This document shows, piece after piece, positions 55,354 to 64,000 of a stretch of 64,000 bases of DNA. The stretch is taken from NCBI RefSeq assembly GCF_006874705.1, contig NZ_CP035382.1, forward strand, positions 2,604,001 to 2,668,000, read 5' to 3'. The DNA is from Leclercia adecarboxylata. GTDB taxonomy: Bacteria; Pseudomonadota; Gammaproteobacteria; Enterobacterales; Enterobacteriaceae. Within the stretch, counting starts at the first letter, position 1; each line of letters starts with the position of its first letter. The notes under the pieces are model-generated. The model was given only the letters and a program-made list of their open reading frames with translations, searched no databases and was not told the origin of the DNA. A program made the position numbers and the translations under genes.

Positions 55354-57951
55354 GTGCTAGAAGAATACCGTAAGCACGTAGCAGAACGTGCCGCCGAGGG
55401 GATTGTACCGAAACCCTTAGATGCTACCCAGATGGCTGGGCTCGTCGAGCTGCTGAAGAATCCGCCACAAGGCGAAGAAGAATTCCTGTTAGATCTGTTG
55501 ATCAACCGTGTACCGCCAGGCGTCGATGAAGCCGCCTACGTCAAAGCCGGTTTCCTTGCTGCGATTGCCAAAGGCGACGCAACCTCCCCACTGGTTACCC
55601 CTGAAAAAGCGATTGAACTGCTCGGCACCATGCAGGGTGGTTATAACATTCATCCGCTGATTGATGCGCTGGACAGCGATACGCTGGCGCCGATTGCCGC
55701 CAAAGCCCTGTCCCATACGCTGCTGATGTTCGATAACTTCTATGACGTCGAAGAGAAAGCGAAAGCGGGCAATACCTACGCGAAGCAGGTCATGCAGTCC
55801 TGGGCTGACGCTGAATGGTTCCTGAGCCGCCCTGCGCTGGCGGAAAAAATGACCGTCACCGTCTTCAAGGTGACCGGCGAAACCAACACCGATGACCTCT
55901 CTCCGGCGCCGGATGCCTGGTCACGCCCGGATATCCCACTGCACGCCCTGGCGATGCTGAAAAACGCCCGTGAAGGCATTGAGCCGGATCAGCCGGGTGC
56001 CGTAGGCCCGATCAAGCAGATCGAAGCGCTGCAGCAGAAAGGTTTCCCGCTGGCCTACGTCGGTGACGTCGTCGGTACCGGTTCTTCCCGTAAATCCGCG
56101 ACCAACTCCGTGCTGTGGTTTATGGGCGATGACATCCCTCACGTGCCGAACAAGCGCGGCGGCGGTCTGTGCCTCGGCGGCAAAATTGCCCCTATCTTCT
56201 TCAACACCATGGAAGATGCTGGCGCACTGCCAATCGAAGTTGACGTGAATAACCTGAACATGGGCGACGTGATTGACGTGTACCCGTTCAAAGGCGAAGT
56301 GCGCAACCACGAAACCAACGAACTGCTGGCAAGCTTTGAGCTGAAAACCGACGTGCTGATCGACGAAGTGCGTGCCGGTGGCCGTATCCCGCTGATCATC
56401 GGTCGCGGCCTGACCACCAAGGCGCGTGAAGCGCTGGGTCTGCCGCACAGCGACGTATTCCGTCAGGCGAAAGACGTTGCGGAAAGCAACCGTGGTTACT
56501 CTCTGGCGCAAAAAATGGTGGGTCGCGCATGCGGCGTAGCCGGTATCCGTCCGGGTGCTTACTGCGAGCCGAAGATGACCTCCGTGGGCTCTCAGGACAC
56601 CACCGGTCCAATGACCCGTGACGAACTGAAAGACCTGGCGTGCCTGGGCTTCTCGTCTGACCTGGTGATGCAGTCCTTCTGCCACACCGCGGCCTATCCG
56701 AAGCCGGTTGACGTTACCACGCACCACACGCTGCCGGACTTCATTATGAACCGCGGCGGTGTCTCTCTGCGTCCGGGCGACGGCGTGATCCACTCCTGGC
56801 TGAACCGCATGCTGCTGCCGGATACCGTCGGTACCGGTGGTGACTCCCACACCCGTTTCCCGATTGGGATCTCCTTCCCGGCGGGCTCTGGTCTGGTGGC
56901 CTTTGCCGCTGCAACCGGCGTGATGCCGCTGGACATGCCGGAATCGGTACTGGTGCGCTTCAAAGGTAAAATGCAGCCGGGTATCACCCTGCGCGACCTG
57001 GTTCATGCCATCCCGCTGTATGCCATCAAACAGGGCCTGCTGACCGTTGAGAAGAAAGGTAAGAAAAACATCTTCTCTGGCCGCATCCTCGAGATCGAAG
57101 GTCTGCCGGATCTGAAAGTGGAGCAGGCGTTCGAACTGACCGATGCCTCCGCTGAGCGTTCCGCTGCGGGCTGTACCATCAAGCTGAACCAGGCGCCAAT
57201 CGAAGAGTACCTGACCTCCAACATCGTGCTGCTGAAGTGGATGATCGCTGAAGGCTACGGCGACCGTCGTACCCTGGAGCGTCGTATTCAGGGCATGGAA
57301 AAATGGCTGGCGGATCCACAGCTGCTGGAAGCCGATGCTGACGCAGAATACGCGGCGGTTATCGACATCGATCTGGCCGACATCAAAGAGCCAATCCTGT
57401 GTGCACCAAACGATCCAGACGACGCGCGTCTGCTCTCTGACGTCCAGGGCGATAAGATCGACGAAGTGTTCATCGGTTCCTGTATGACCAACATCGGTCA
57501 CTTCCGTGCTGCCGGTAAACTGCTGGATACCCACAAAGGCCAGCTGCCGACCCGTCTATGGGTGGCACCGCCAACCCGTATGGACGCGGCGCAGCTGACC
57601 GAAGAGGGCTACTACAGCGTGTTCGGTAAGAGCGGGGCGCGTATCGAAATCCCTGGCTGTTCCCTGTGTATGGGCAACCAGGCGCGCGTGGCTGACGGTG
57701 CGACTGTAGTTTCCACCTCAACCCGTAACTTCCCGAACCGTTTAGGTACCGGTGCAAACGTCTACCTGGCCTCTGCGGAGCTGGCGGCAGTTGCGGCGCT
57801 GATTGGCAAGCTGCCAACGCCGGAAGAGTACCAGACCTTTGTGGCGCAGGTTGATAAGACTGCGGTAGATACCTATCGCTATCTGAACTTCGATCAGCTC
57901 TCTCAGTACACCGAGAAGGCTGACGGGGTGATCTTCCAGACAGCAGTATAA
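55354..57951 (+). CDS. acnB: Aconitate hydratase B / 2-methylisocitrate dehydratase AcnB
   Basis: Main TCA-cycle aconitase; as apo-enzyme it also binds RNA. The GTG at 55354, after GAGGAG, gives 865 residues, exactly the E. coli length, so upstream in-frame starts at 55327 are not used. Domain order is that of AcnB: N-terminal HEAT-like domain, then the swivel domain ([20 protein letters not shown]), then the cluster domains with Cys ligands in SFCHTA (near 710-772 region: SCMTNIGHF and GCSLCMGNQ). Monocistronic; followed by a REP element and a terminator. Confidence 0.98.
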   Translation: MLEEYRKHVAERAAEGIVPKPLDATQMAGLVELLKNPPQGEEEFLLDLLINRVPPGVDEAAYVKAGFLAAIAKGDATSPLVTPEKAIELLGTMQGGYNIHPLIDALDSDTLAPIAAKALSHTLLMFDNFYDVEEKAKAGNTYAKQVMQSWADAEWFLSRPALAEKMTVTVFKVTGETNTDDLSPAPDAWSRPDIPLHALAMLKNAREGIEPDQPGAVGPIKQIEALQQKGFPLAYVGDVVGTGSSRKSATNSVLWFMGDDIPHVPNKRGGGLCLGGKIAPIFFNTMEDAGALPIEVDVNNLNMGDVIDVYPFKGEVRNHETNELLASFELKTDVLIDEVRAGGRIPLIIGRGLTTKAREALGLPHSDVFRQAKDVAESNRGYSLAQKMVGRACGVAGIRPGAYCEPKMTSVGSQDTTGPMTRDELKDLACLGFSSDLVMQSFCHTAAYPKPVDVTTHHTLPDFIMNRGGVSLRPGDGVIHSWLNRMLLPDTVGTGGDSHTRFPIGISFPAGSGLVAFAAATGVMPLDMPESVLVRFKGKMQPGITLRDLVHAIPLYAIKQGLLTVEKKGKKNIFSGRILEIEGLPDLKVEQAFELTDASAERSAAGCTIKLNQAPIEEYLTSNIVLLKWMIAEGYGDRRTLERRIQGMEKWLADPQLLEADADAEYAAVIDIDLADIKEPILCAPNDPDDARLLSDVQGDKIDEVFIGSCMTNIGHFRAAGKLLDTHKGQLPTRLWVAPPTRMDAAQLTEEGYYSVFGKSGARIEIPGCSLCMGNQARVADGATVVSTSTRNFPNRLGTGANVYLASAELAAVAALIGKLPTPEEYQTFVAQVDKTAVDTYRYLNFDQLSQYTEKADGVIFQTAV

Positions 57952-57970
57952 TCACCGCACCCGTCTGAAT

Positions 57971-58001
57971 GCCCGGTGGCGCTACGCTTACCGGGCCTAC
58001 A
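57971..58001 (+). repeat. REP-like palindromic element after acnB
   Basis: GCCCGGTGGCGCTACGCTTACCGGGCCTACA has the form of enterobacterial REP/PU sequences: a GC-rich stem (GCCCGGT / ACCGGGC) with an imperfect inner part and the CCTACA end. A second copy follows cueO at 62315-62347. Typical of the 3' end of transcripts. Confidence 0.85.
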
Positions 58002-58003
58002 AG

Positions 58004-58032
58004 ACCCATCGCAACCGCGGTGGGTTTTTTAT
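58004..58032 (+). terminator. acnB terminator
   Basis: ACCCATCGC / GCGGTGGGT hairpin followed by TTTTTTATTTT, directly after the REP element. Confidence 0.75.
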
Positions 58033-58114
58033 TTTCATTCCTTCCACGCGTTCCGCTTTTTTTCTTCCCCTGTGCTGCGATAATTACTTCAAGGGCTTTG
58101 CAGAGGAAAATACT

Positions 58115-58477
58115 ATGGATTACGAATTTCTGCGTGATATCACCGGGGTGGTGAAAGTGCGTATGTCGATGGGCCACGAGGTGGTCGGTCACTGGTTCAA
58201 TGAGGAAGTGAAAGAGAACCTGAGCCTGCTCGATGAAGTGGAACAGGCTGCGCGCGCGATTAAAGGCAGTGAACGATCCTGGCAACGCACCGGGCATGAA
58301 TACACGCTGTGGATGGATGGCGAAGAGGTGATGGTGCGCGCCAACCAGCTGGAGTTTTCCGGTGACGAGATGGAAGAGGGGATGAACTACTACGATGAAG
58401 AGAGCCTGTCGCTATGCGGCGTGGAGGACTTTCTTCAGGTGGTGGCGGCCTACCGCGATTTCATGAAACAGAAGTAA
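58115..58477 (+). CDS. yacL: UPF0231 family protein YacL
   Basis: 120-residue soluble acidic protein of the UPF0231 family, conserved next to acnB in enteric bacteria; no established function. Begins [22 protein letters not shown]; no signal peptide or membrane segment. Two notable parts are a [16 protein letters not shown] segment near 67-82 and an acidic stretch ([15 protein letters not shown]). ATG at 58115 follows AGAGGAAAA. Converges with speD. Confidence 0.92.
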   Translation: MDYEFLRDITGVVKVRMSMGHEVVGHWFNEEVKENLSLLDEVEQAARAIKGSERSWQRTGHEYTLWMDGEEVMVRANQLEFSGDEMEEGMNYYDEESLSLCGVEDFLQVVAAYRDFMKQK

Positions 58478-58480
58478 TAT

Positions 58481-58500
58481 CCGGAGCCTCCCTGCTCCGG
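58481..58500. terminator. yacL/speD convergent hairpin
   Basis: CCGGAGC (58481-58487) / GCTCCGG (58494-58500) fills the gap between the two stop codons. No T run, so this is a positional suggestion only. Confidence 0.4.
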
Positions 58501-58507
58501 ACGCATC

Positions 58508-59302
58508 TTATACGGTCGTAATGTTGCGGCCGTAGTAAATTTCGCGCATCTCTTTCCACAGCAGATCGGTAATGACCTTGCGCTCGTCTTCGCTTAAATC
58601 TTCCGGTTTTGTGTGGAACATATAGTGCTTAAGGTCGAACTCCTTCAGCAGCATTTTGGTATGGAAGATATTTTCCTGATAGACGTTCACATCCACCATG
58701 TCATACAGCGATTTCATGTCCTCAGACATGAAGTTCTGAATCGAGTTAATTTCATGATCGATAAAGTGCTTCATGCCGTTGATATCACGGGTAAAGCCGC
58801 GCACGCGGTAATCAATGGTTACGATGTCGGACTCAAGTTGATGAATTAAGTAATTCAGCGCGTTGAGGGGCGAAATCACACCGCAGGTCGACACTTCAAT
58901 ATCGGCACGGAAAGTACATAGCCCGCCTTCCGGGTGACTCTCCGGATAAGTGTGCACGCAGATATGGCTCTTATCGAGATGGGCCACCACCGCTTCCGGC
59001 AGCGGGCCAGGGTGCTCGGTGTTATCGATAAGCGTGGGGTCAACCGGCTCTTCGCTGACCAGAATAGTGACGCTGGCACCCTGGGGCTCATAATCCTGAC
59101 GGGCGATGTTCAGGATATTGGCGCCGATAATAGAGCAGGTTTCTGACAGGATCTCGGTCAGTCGGTTGGCGTTATAGAGTTCATCGATATAGGCGATATA
59201 ACCATCGCGCTCTTCCGCCGTTTTCACATAGCAGATATCGTAAATACAAAAACTCAGGCTTTTGGTCAGGTTGTTAAAGCCATGCAGTTTCAGCTTTTTC
59301 AA
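58508..59302 (-). CDS. speD: S-adenosylmethionine decarboxylase proenzyme SpeD
   Basis: Pyruvoyl enzyme that makes decarboxylated SAM, the aminopropyl donor for spermidine. The proenzyme cleaves itself before Ser112 in [15 protein letters not shown]; Cys140 lies in [11 protein letters not shown]. Taking the TTG at 59302, which has a GAGGGGG ribosome site at normal distance and matches E. coli, gives 264 residues. A GTG at 59311 (overlapping the speE stop as GTGA) would add three residues but leaves almost no spacing. Second gene of speED. Confidence 0.96.
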   Translation of the reverse strand: MKKLKLHGFNNLTKSLSFCIYDICYVKTAEERDGYIAYIDELYNANRLTEILSETCSIIGANILNIARQDYEPQGASVTILVSEEPVDPTLIDNTEHPGPLPEAVVAHLDKSHICVHTYPESHPEGGLCTFRADIEVSTCGVISPLNALNYLIHQLESDIVTIDYRVRGFTRDINGMKHFIDHEINSIQNFMSEDMKSLYDMVDVNVYQENIFHTKMLLKEFDLKHYMFHTKPEDLSEDERKVITDLLWKEMREIYYGRNITTV

Positions 59303-59307
59303 TTCAT

Positions 59308-60165
59308 TCACCCCCTCAGAGCGTCTTGCAAATATTGCGGCAAAGCAAAGGCTGCGGTATGGACGGCCGGGTTGTAATAACGGCAGGTCAGATTGGCGTG
59401 CTGGAAGCGCGCCTGAATAATGCCGGTAGAGAGATGACGCAGGGCTTCATTATCCGTCGCCCAGGCAAAGGTCATCACGCCGCCGTAGTAGGTCGGGATC
59501 GCCGCCTGATAGAAGCTCACGTCGGTAAAGTAATGGCTCAGCTTACGGTGGCTGTCGAGGGCCTCATCCTGCTGCAGGAAGCAGACGCCGTTCTGGGCGA
59601 CAAAGACGCCGCCGGGGTTCAGGCAGCGTTTGCAGCCCTCATAGAACGCAGAGGTAAACAGGCTCTCACCCGGCCCAATCGGATCGGTGCAGTCGGAGAT
59701 GATCACATCGAAGGTCTGCGTCGTCTGGTTAACAAAATTAACGCCGTCGTCGATCACCAACTGGAAGCGCGGATCGTCGTAGCTTCCGGCATTGTGATTG
59801 GGCAGATACTGGCGGCAGAAGGAGACCACCCCGGCGTCGATCTCTACCATGGTGATGCTTTCAATCGTTTTGTGGCGGGACACTTCACGCAGCATAGCGC
59901 CGTCGCCGCCGCCGATGATCAGCACATGTTTCGCATTGCCGTGGGCCAGCAATGGTACATGGGTCATCATCTCGTGATAAATGAATTCATCACGCTCGGT
60001 GGTTTGCACCACACCATCGAGCGCCATCACCCGGCCAAAGGCCGCGTTTTCGAAAATGATCAGATCCTGATGATCGGTTTTCTCGTGATAGAGCACGTTA
60101 TCAATGGCAAAGTACTGTCCAAACTGGTCATGCAGCGTTTCGTGCCACAATGTCTTTTCGGCCAT
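59308..60165 (-). CDS. speE: Spermidine synthase SpeE
   Basis: Polyamine aminopropyltransferase making spermidine from putrescine and decarboxylated SAM. 285 residues (E. coli 288). N-terminal beta domain starting [19 protein letters not shown], then a Rossmann methyltransferase-like domain with [14 protein letters not shown] (about 82-95), and the catalytic [12 protein letters not shown] near 155-166. ATG preceded by AGGAGGT. First gene of speED. Confidence 0.97.
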   Translation of the reverse strand: MAEKTLWHETLHDQFGQYFAIDNVLYHEKTDHQDLIIFENAAFGRVMALDGVVQTTERDEFIYHEMMTHVPLLAHGNAKHVLIIGGGDGAMLREVSRHKTIESITMVEIDAGVVSFCRQYLPNHNAGSYDDPRFQLVIDDGVNFVNQTTQTFDVIISDCTDPIGPGESLFTSAFYEGCKRCLNPGGVFVAQNGVCFLQQDEALDSHRKLSHYFTDVSFYQAAIPTYYGGVMTFAWATDNEALRHLSTGIIQARFQHANLTCRYYNPAVHTAAFALPQYLQDALRG

Positions 60166-60223
60166 GGGATGATACCTCCTTTGTTAACACCCGGTTAAAA
60201 CGGGCGAAACATCATAGCTAACA

Positions 60224-60245
60224 ATGACCGTAGTTGCACGGTCAT
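60224..60245. repeat. inverted repeat between speE and yacC
   Basis: ATGACCGT (60224-60231) / ACGGTCAT (60238-60245), a perfect 8-bp dyad with a six-base loop. It lies 58 bases upstream of speE and 30 bases past the yacC stop, so it could terminate yacC or act as an operator for speED. Confidence 0.5.
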
Positions 60246-60275
60246 CAATTCAGCAAAAGGGCATCGGGAGGGGAG

Positions 60276-60623
60276 TTACTTAACGTAGGCGAGCAGGCTC
60301 AGCGAGTCGCGAGCCAGGGCTTTACATTTTTTTGCCGTGGGAATGCCGATGCCGCTGAGATCGCGGTAGCTGTCTTCACCGAGGGTTTTCATATCGAAAC
60401 TGTCGTAGTTGCTCAGATCCCACTGGTTCTGCTGAGCAAAGAAGACCAGCGCGCGACGAATCTGACCGTTAGGTAAATTCTGGTAGCCACAGTCGTTTTT
60501 CAGAAATACAAACACCGCCGTTAAATCCGCCATGTCTTCGGCTTCATTTTCACTCAGCGCATAGCTGTTTGCGCAACTTATCATCAGGGTGCTGAACAGG
60601 ATTGTTCGGAAAAACGTCTTCAT
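60276..60623 (-). CDS. yacC: PulS/OutS-family exported protein YacC
   Basis: 115 residues with a signal peptide ([22 protein letters not shown]). It belongs to the PulS/OutS family of type II secretion pilotins; the mature part includes [22 protein letters not shown] and a second cysteine in KKCKALARD, likely a disulfide. Function in E. coli is unproven. Here the sequence LMISC resembles a lipobox, so it could be lipidated at Cys17; the alternative cut after SYA is equally possible. Start ATG at 60623 gives the E. coli length. Divergent from cueO. Confidence 0.9.
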   Translation of the reverse strand: MKTFFRTILFSTLMISCANSYALSENEAEDMADLTAVFVFLKNDCGYQNLPNGQIRRALVFFAQQNQWDLSNYDSFDMKTLGEDSYRDLSGIGIPTAKKCKALARDSLSLLAYVK

Positions 60624-60703
60624 TGCTTCTACCAATACGTCACGGAAATTCAACGTTAGCACACTTCCCGCCGGTGCGACGATCTTTATTATTTCCGCTT
60701 TTC

Positions 60704-60734
60704 TTGACCTTCCGGCAAGGGGAGGGTTTATGCT
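60704..60734 (+). promoter_or_regulatory. CueR-type promoter of cueO
   Basis: -35 TTGACC (60704-60709) and -10 TATGCT (60729-60734) are separated by 19 bp, the long spacer typical of MerR-family promoters. The spacer holds the dyad ACCTTCC...GGGAGGGT as in known CueR sites. Copper-bound CueR should activate cueO here. Confidence 0.88.
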
Positions 60735-60768
60735 CATGGCATCGCCTGCTGCGAATAAGGAGATGAAC

Positions 60769-62310
60769 ATGCAACGCCGTGATTTTTTAAAATATTCTGC
60801 CGCACTGGGTGTCGCCAGTGCGTTACCGCTGTGGAGCCGAGCTGCTTTTGCCGCTGAGCATCCCGTTCTGCCAATCCCCAATTTACTCACCCCCGATGCG
60901 CGTAATCAGGTGAAGCTGGTGGTGCAGGCGGGCAAAACGACCTTCGGACCGCACAACGCCACCACCTGGGGCTACAACGGCAATCTGCTGGGCCCGGCCA
61001 TTCAGCTACGCAAGGGAAAAGCGTTAACCGTTAATATTCACAACACCCTTAATGAAGAGACCACCGTCCACTGGCATGGTCTGGAAGTGCCGGGCGAGGT
61101 GGACGGGGGCCCGCACGGCATCATCAAACCCGGCGGCCAGAGAACGGTGACCTTCACCCCGGAGCAGCGGGCGGCGACCTGCTGGTTCCATCCTCATCAG
61201 CACGGAAAAACCGGGCATCAGGTGGCGATGGGGCTCGCCGGGCTGGTGCTGATTGAGGATGACGAAAGCCGCCTGCTGCGCCTGCCAAAGCAGTGGGGCA
61301 TCGACGATGTGCCGGTGATCGTCCAGGACAAAAAGTTCGCCGCTGACGGGCAGATTGACTATCAGCTGGATGTGATGAGCGCCGCGGTGGGCTGGTTTGG
61401 CGATACGCTGCTGACCAACGGCGCGATCTACCCGCAGCACAATGCCCCGAAAGGCTGGCTACGCCTGCGCCTGCTCAACGGCTGTAATGCGCGCTCGCTT
61501 AACTTTGCCGCCAGCGATAAACGCCCGCTGTACGTAGTCGCCAGCGACGGAGGGCTACTGGCTGAGCCGGTGAAAGTGACCGAGCTGCCGATGCTGATGG
61601 GCGAGCGTTTTGAGGTGCTGGTGGATATCAGCGACGGTAAGGCGTTTGACCTGATGACCCTGCCGGTCAGCCAGATGGGAATGGCGGTGGCGCCGTTCGA
61701 TAAGCCGCAGCCGGTGCTGCGCATTCAGCCGCTGCTGGTGACGGCTTCCGGCGAGTTGCCGGATACGTTGACCAGCATGCCGGCTCTGCCGTCGCTGGAG
61801 GGGCTGACTGAGCGAAAACTGCAGCTGTCGATGGATCCGATGCTCGACATGATGGGCATGCAGGCCTTAATGAAGAAGTACGGCCATCAGGCCATGGCGG
61901 GGATGGATCACGGCCAGATGGATCATGGCAACATGGGCGGGATGGATCACAGCATGCATGGGTTCGACTTCCGTAACGGCAACCGAATTAACGGCAAAGC
62001 CTTCGATATGCACACGCCGCAGTTCGCGGCCGCGAAAGGGCGGTATGAGCGTTGGACGATCTCCGGGGAAGGGGACATGATGCTGCATCCGTTCCATATT
62101 CACGGCACCCAGTTCCGCATCCTGACGGAAAACGGTAAAGCGCCTGCGATGCATCGCGCGGGCTGGAAGGATACGGTGCGCGTTGAGGGCGGGGTGAGCG
62201 AGGTATTAGTGAAGTTCGATCATGACGCGCCGAAAGAGTATGCCTATATGGCGCACTGCCATCTGTTAGAGCATGAAGATACGGGGATGATGCTCGGATT
62301 TACGGTGTAA
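60769..62310 (+). CDS. cueO: Multicopper oxidase CueO
   Basis: Periplasmic cuprous oxidase of the copper-tolerance system, also oxidising catechols. 513 residues from the ATG at 60769 (AAGGAG six bases before); the twin-arginine signal [20 protein letters not shown] ends near AFA. Copper ligands: HWHG (near 101), HPHQHGKTG (near 141), HPFHIHG, and the C-terminal [13 protein letters not shown] (Cys497, His502, Met507). A Met-rich copper-binding insert ([20 protein letters not shown]) lies near 375-395. Confidence 0.97.
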   Translation: MQRRDFLKYSAALGVASALPLWSRAAFAAEHPVLPIPNLLTPDARNQVKLVVQAGKTTFGPHNATTWGYNGNLLGPAIQLRKGKALTVNIHNTLNEETTVHWHGLEVPGEVDGGPHGIIKPGGQRTVTFTPEQRAATCWFHPHQHGKTGHQVAMGLAGLVLIEDDESRLLRLPKQWGIDDVPVIVQDKKFAADGQIDYQLDVMSAAVGWFGDTLLTNGAIYPQHNAPKGWLRLRLLNGCNARSLNFAASDKRPLYVVASDGGLLAEPVKVTELPMLMGERFEVLVDISDGKAFDLMTLPVSQMGMAVAPFDKPQPVLRIQPLLVTASGELPDTLTSMPALPSLEGLTERKLQLSMDPMLDMMGMQALMKKYGHQAMAGMDHGQMDHGNMGGMDHSMHGFDFRNGNRINGKAFDMHTPQFAAAKGRYERWTISGEGDMMLHPFHIHGTQFRILTENGKAPAMHRAGWKDTVRVEGGVSEVLVKFDHDAPKEYAYMAHCHLLEHEDTGMMLGFTV

Positions 62311-62314
62311 AAAA

Positions 62315-62347
62315 GCCGGGTGGCGGCTACGCCTTACCCGGCCTACA
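62315..62347 (+). repeat. REP-like palindromic element after cueO
   Basis: GCCGGGTGGCGGCTACGCCTTACCCGGCCTACA shows the REP form (stem GCCGGGT / ACCCGGC) four bases after the cueO stop, same orientation and close sequence to the copy after acnB. Confidence 0.88.
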
Positions 62348-62352
62348 GTTCT

Positions 62353-62379
62353 AAAAACGGCAACTTTCGTTGCCGTTTT
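62353..62379. terminator. cueO/gcd bidirectional terminator
   Basis: AAAACGGCAAC / GTTGCCGTTTT with a TTTC loop; A-rich and T-rich flanks make it suitable for both cueO (plus) and gcd (minus). Confidence 0.85.
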
Positions 62380-62383
62380 GCTT

Positions 62384-64000
62384 TTACTTCTCGTCAGGCA
62401 ACGCGTAGGCAACAATATAGTCGCCCATCTTCGTCCCAAATGAACCGTGACCACCTGCGGAGATCACCACAAACTGCTTACCATTGGCCTCATAGGTCAT
62501 TGGCGTGGCTTGTCCACCGGCTGGCAGGCGACCCTGCCACAGTTTCTCACCGTTGCTCATGTTGTACGCGCGCAGGTAGTTATCGGCAGTTGCACCAATA
62601 AACAGCACGTTACCGGCGGTGGAGATTGGGCCACCCAGCATTGGCATACCCATATTGAACGGCACCGGGATCGGCATCGGGAACGGCATGCTGTCCTGTG
62701 GCGTACCAATACGTTTTTTCCATACGACCTGATTGGTTTTCAGATCCAGCGCGGAGATATAACCCCAGGCAGGCTGTTTACACGGCAGGCCAAACGGAGA
62801 GAGGAACGGGTTCAGCGTCACGCCGTACGGCACGCCGTACTGCGGCTGAATACCGGATTCGGTACCGGTACCCTGCGCGTCTTTCGGCTGCTCCATTGGG
62901 TTGCCCGGACCGCGTGGGATCAGCTTCGAGACAAACGGCAGCGCCATCGGGTTGGCAATCGCCACCTGACGGTTCGGATCCACGGAGATACCGCCCCATT
63001 CGAACATCCCCAGGTTACCCGGGAAGACCAGCGTGCCCTGCTCGGACGGTGGTGTGAAGATGCCTTCATAGCGCATCTGGTGGAACATCACGCGACACAC
63101 CAGCTGGTCAAACATCGTGGCGCCCCACATGTCTGCCCCACTGAGGTCTTTCTTCGGACGGAAGCTCAGATCCGAGAACGGCTGGGTTTTGGTAACGTAG
63201 TCGCCTTTCGCTGCGCCCTGCGGAACCGGTTTTTCCGGCGCCGGCACGACCAATTGGCCGTTACGACGATCCAGCACGAAGATATTGCCGGTTTTCGCCG
63301 GGGCGTAGATCACCGGTACGGTCTGGCCGTTAACGTTGATGTCCGCCAGCGTCGGCTGGGACGGCATATCCATATCCCACAGATCGTGATGAACGGTCTG
63401 ATAGCTCCACGCCAGTTTACCGGTGGTTGCGTTCAGCGCCAGGACAGAGCTGGCATAACGTTCCTGTTCCGGCGTACGGTTACCACCCCAGATATCCGGT
63501 GTGGTCACGCCCATCGGCAGGTAGACCAGGTCCAGCTTCGCGTCATAGGCCGCTGGTGCCCAGGAGTTCGGCGAGTTGAAGGTAAAGGTGTGTTCATCCG
63601 ACGGGATGGCGTTTGGATCTTTCGCACCCGGATCAAAGGCCCACAGCAGTTTACCGGTGTTGACGTCAAAACCGCGGATAACGCCGGAGGTTTCGCGCAC
63701 GGAGAAGTTATCCGTTACCGAACCGGCAATCACGATGGTTCTGTCAGTGATGATTGGCGGCGAGGTTGGCTCATACAGACCCGGAGTCTGATCCGGCATG
63801 TTGGTCTGCAGATTCAGCACGCCTTTGTTGGCAAAGGTTTCACACAGCTTGCCGGTTTCGGCGTTAATGGCAAACAGACGACCGTCGTTGACCGGCAGCA
63901 TAATGCGGCGCGGACAGTCGGCGATCACTTCCGGACTGGCGTTATCAGCGCGTGCTTCGTGGTAAGAGACACCACGGCAGGTCACGTGCTGGAACGAGTT
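62384..64000 (-). CDS. gcd: Quinoprotein (PQQ) glucose dehydrogenase Gcd (partial, N-terminus beyond right edge)
   Basis: Membrane-bound enzyme oxidising glucose to gluconolactone in the periplasm and passing electrons to ubiquinone. About 538 C-terminal residues are present of a family length near 796; the missing N-terminus should hold the five membrane segments. The eight-bladed propeller is represented by repeated tryptophan-docking motifs (for example GKLLWAFDPG, GKLAWSYQTVHHDLWDMD and GEKLWQGRLPAGG). The stop follows the shared terminator with cueO. Activity needs the cofactor PQQ, whose synthesis genes are not in this window. Confidence 0.97.
   Translation of the reverse strand, partial: NSFQHVTCRGVSYHEARADNASPEVIADCPRRIMLPVNDGRLFAINAETGKLCETFANKGVLNLQTNMPDQTPGLYEPTSPPIITDRTIVIAGSVTDNFSVRETSGVIRGFDVNTGKLLWAFDPGAKDPNAIPSDEHTFTFNSPNSWAPAAYDAKLDLVYLPMGVTTPDIWGGNRTPEQERYASSVLALNATTGKLAWSYQTVHHDLWDMDMPSQPTLADINVNGQTVPVIYAPAKTGNIFVLDRRNGQLVVPAPEKPVPQGAAKGDYVTKTQPFSDLSFRPKKDLSGADMWGATMFDQLVCRVMFHQMRYEGIFTPPSEQGTLVFPGNLGMFEWGGISVDPNRQVAIANPMALPFVSKLIPRGPGNPMEQPKDAQGTGTESGIQPQYGVPYGVTLNPFLSPFGLPCKQPAWGYISALDLKTNQVVWKKRIGTPQDSMPFPMPIPVPFNMGMPMLGGPISTAGNVLFIGATADNYLRAYNMSNGEKLWQGRLPAGGQATPMTYEANGKQFVVISAGGHGSFGTKMGDYIVAYALPDEK

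Noticed and set aside
55921..57534. Minus-strand open frame of 537 codons opposite acnB
   Set aside because: Same cause as in aceE: strongly biased codon use in acnB. No family features, no ribosome site.

Overview
The window is ordinary chromosomal DNA of a gamma-proteobacterium of the family Enterobacteriaceae. Nearly every gene has an Escherichia coli K-12 counterpart of the same length, and the order leuDCBA-leuL-leuO-ilvIH-cra-mraZ...lpxC-secM-secA-mutT-yacG-zapD-coaE-guaC-hofCB-ppdD-nadC-ampDE-aroP-pdhR-aceEF-lpd-yacH-acnB-yacL-speDE-yacC-cueO-gcd matches the 2-minute region of the E. coli map. The protein divergence and two accessory insertions suggest an Enterobacter/Lelliottia/Leclercia-type relative rather than E. 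coli. That placement is inference.

Region by region. (1) 1-8.9 kb: branched-chain amino-acid synthesis. The leu operon (minus strand, leuD cut by the window edge) has its leader peptide and attenuator. Then come the LysR regulator leuO in AT-rich surroundings and ilvIH (acetolactate synthase III). (2) 9.0-10.0 kb: the global carbon regulator cra. (3) 10.6-28.5 kb: the complete division and cell wall (dcw) cluster, mraZ to ftsZ, followed by lpxC. It is co-oriented and tightly packed, many stops and starts overlap, and it is headed by a promoter and an array of MraZ boxes. (4) 28.7-34.1 kb: secM-secA (arrest-peptide control of the secretion ATPase), mutT, and convergent coaE-zapD-yacG. (5) 34.2-41.0 kb: guaC, the type IV pilin set ppdD-hofB-hofC, nadC, and ampD-ampE. 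(6) 41.0-43.3 kb: an accessory two-gene unit, a GH43 glycosidase plus a GPH-family sugar symporter, lying between ampE and aroP where E. coli K-12 has nothing. (7) 43.5-52.5 kb: aroP and the pyruvate dehydrogenase operon pdhR-aceE-aceF-lpd with a perfect PdhR operator. (8) 52.5-54.9 kb: a DUF2950/DUF3300 envelope protein pair of unknown function; E. coli has only the DUF3300 member, yacH. (9) 55.2-64 kb: acnB, yacL, speED, yacC, cueO (with a CueR-type promoter), and the 3' part of gcd, cut by the right edge.

No tRNA, rRNA, insertion sequence, prophage, CRISPR array or attachment site was seen. The best candidates for undescribed biology are the DUF3300/DUF2950 pair, the GH43/GPH insertion and a long hairpin between pdhR and aceE. 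Everything else is a well-known core region.
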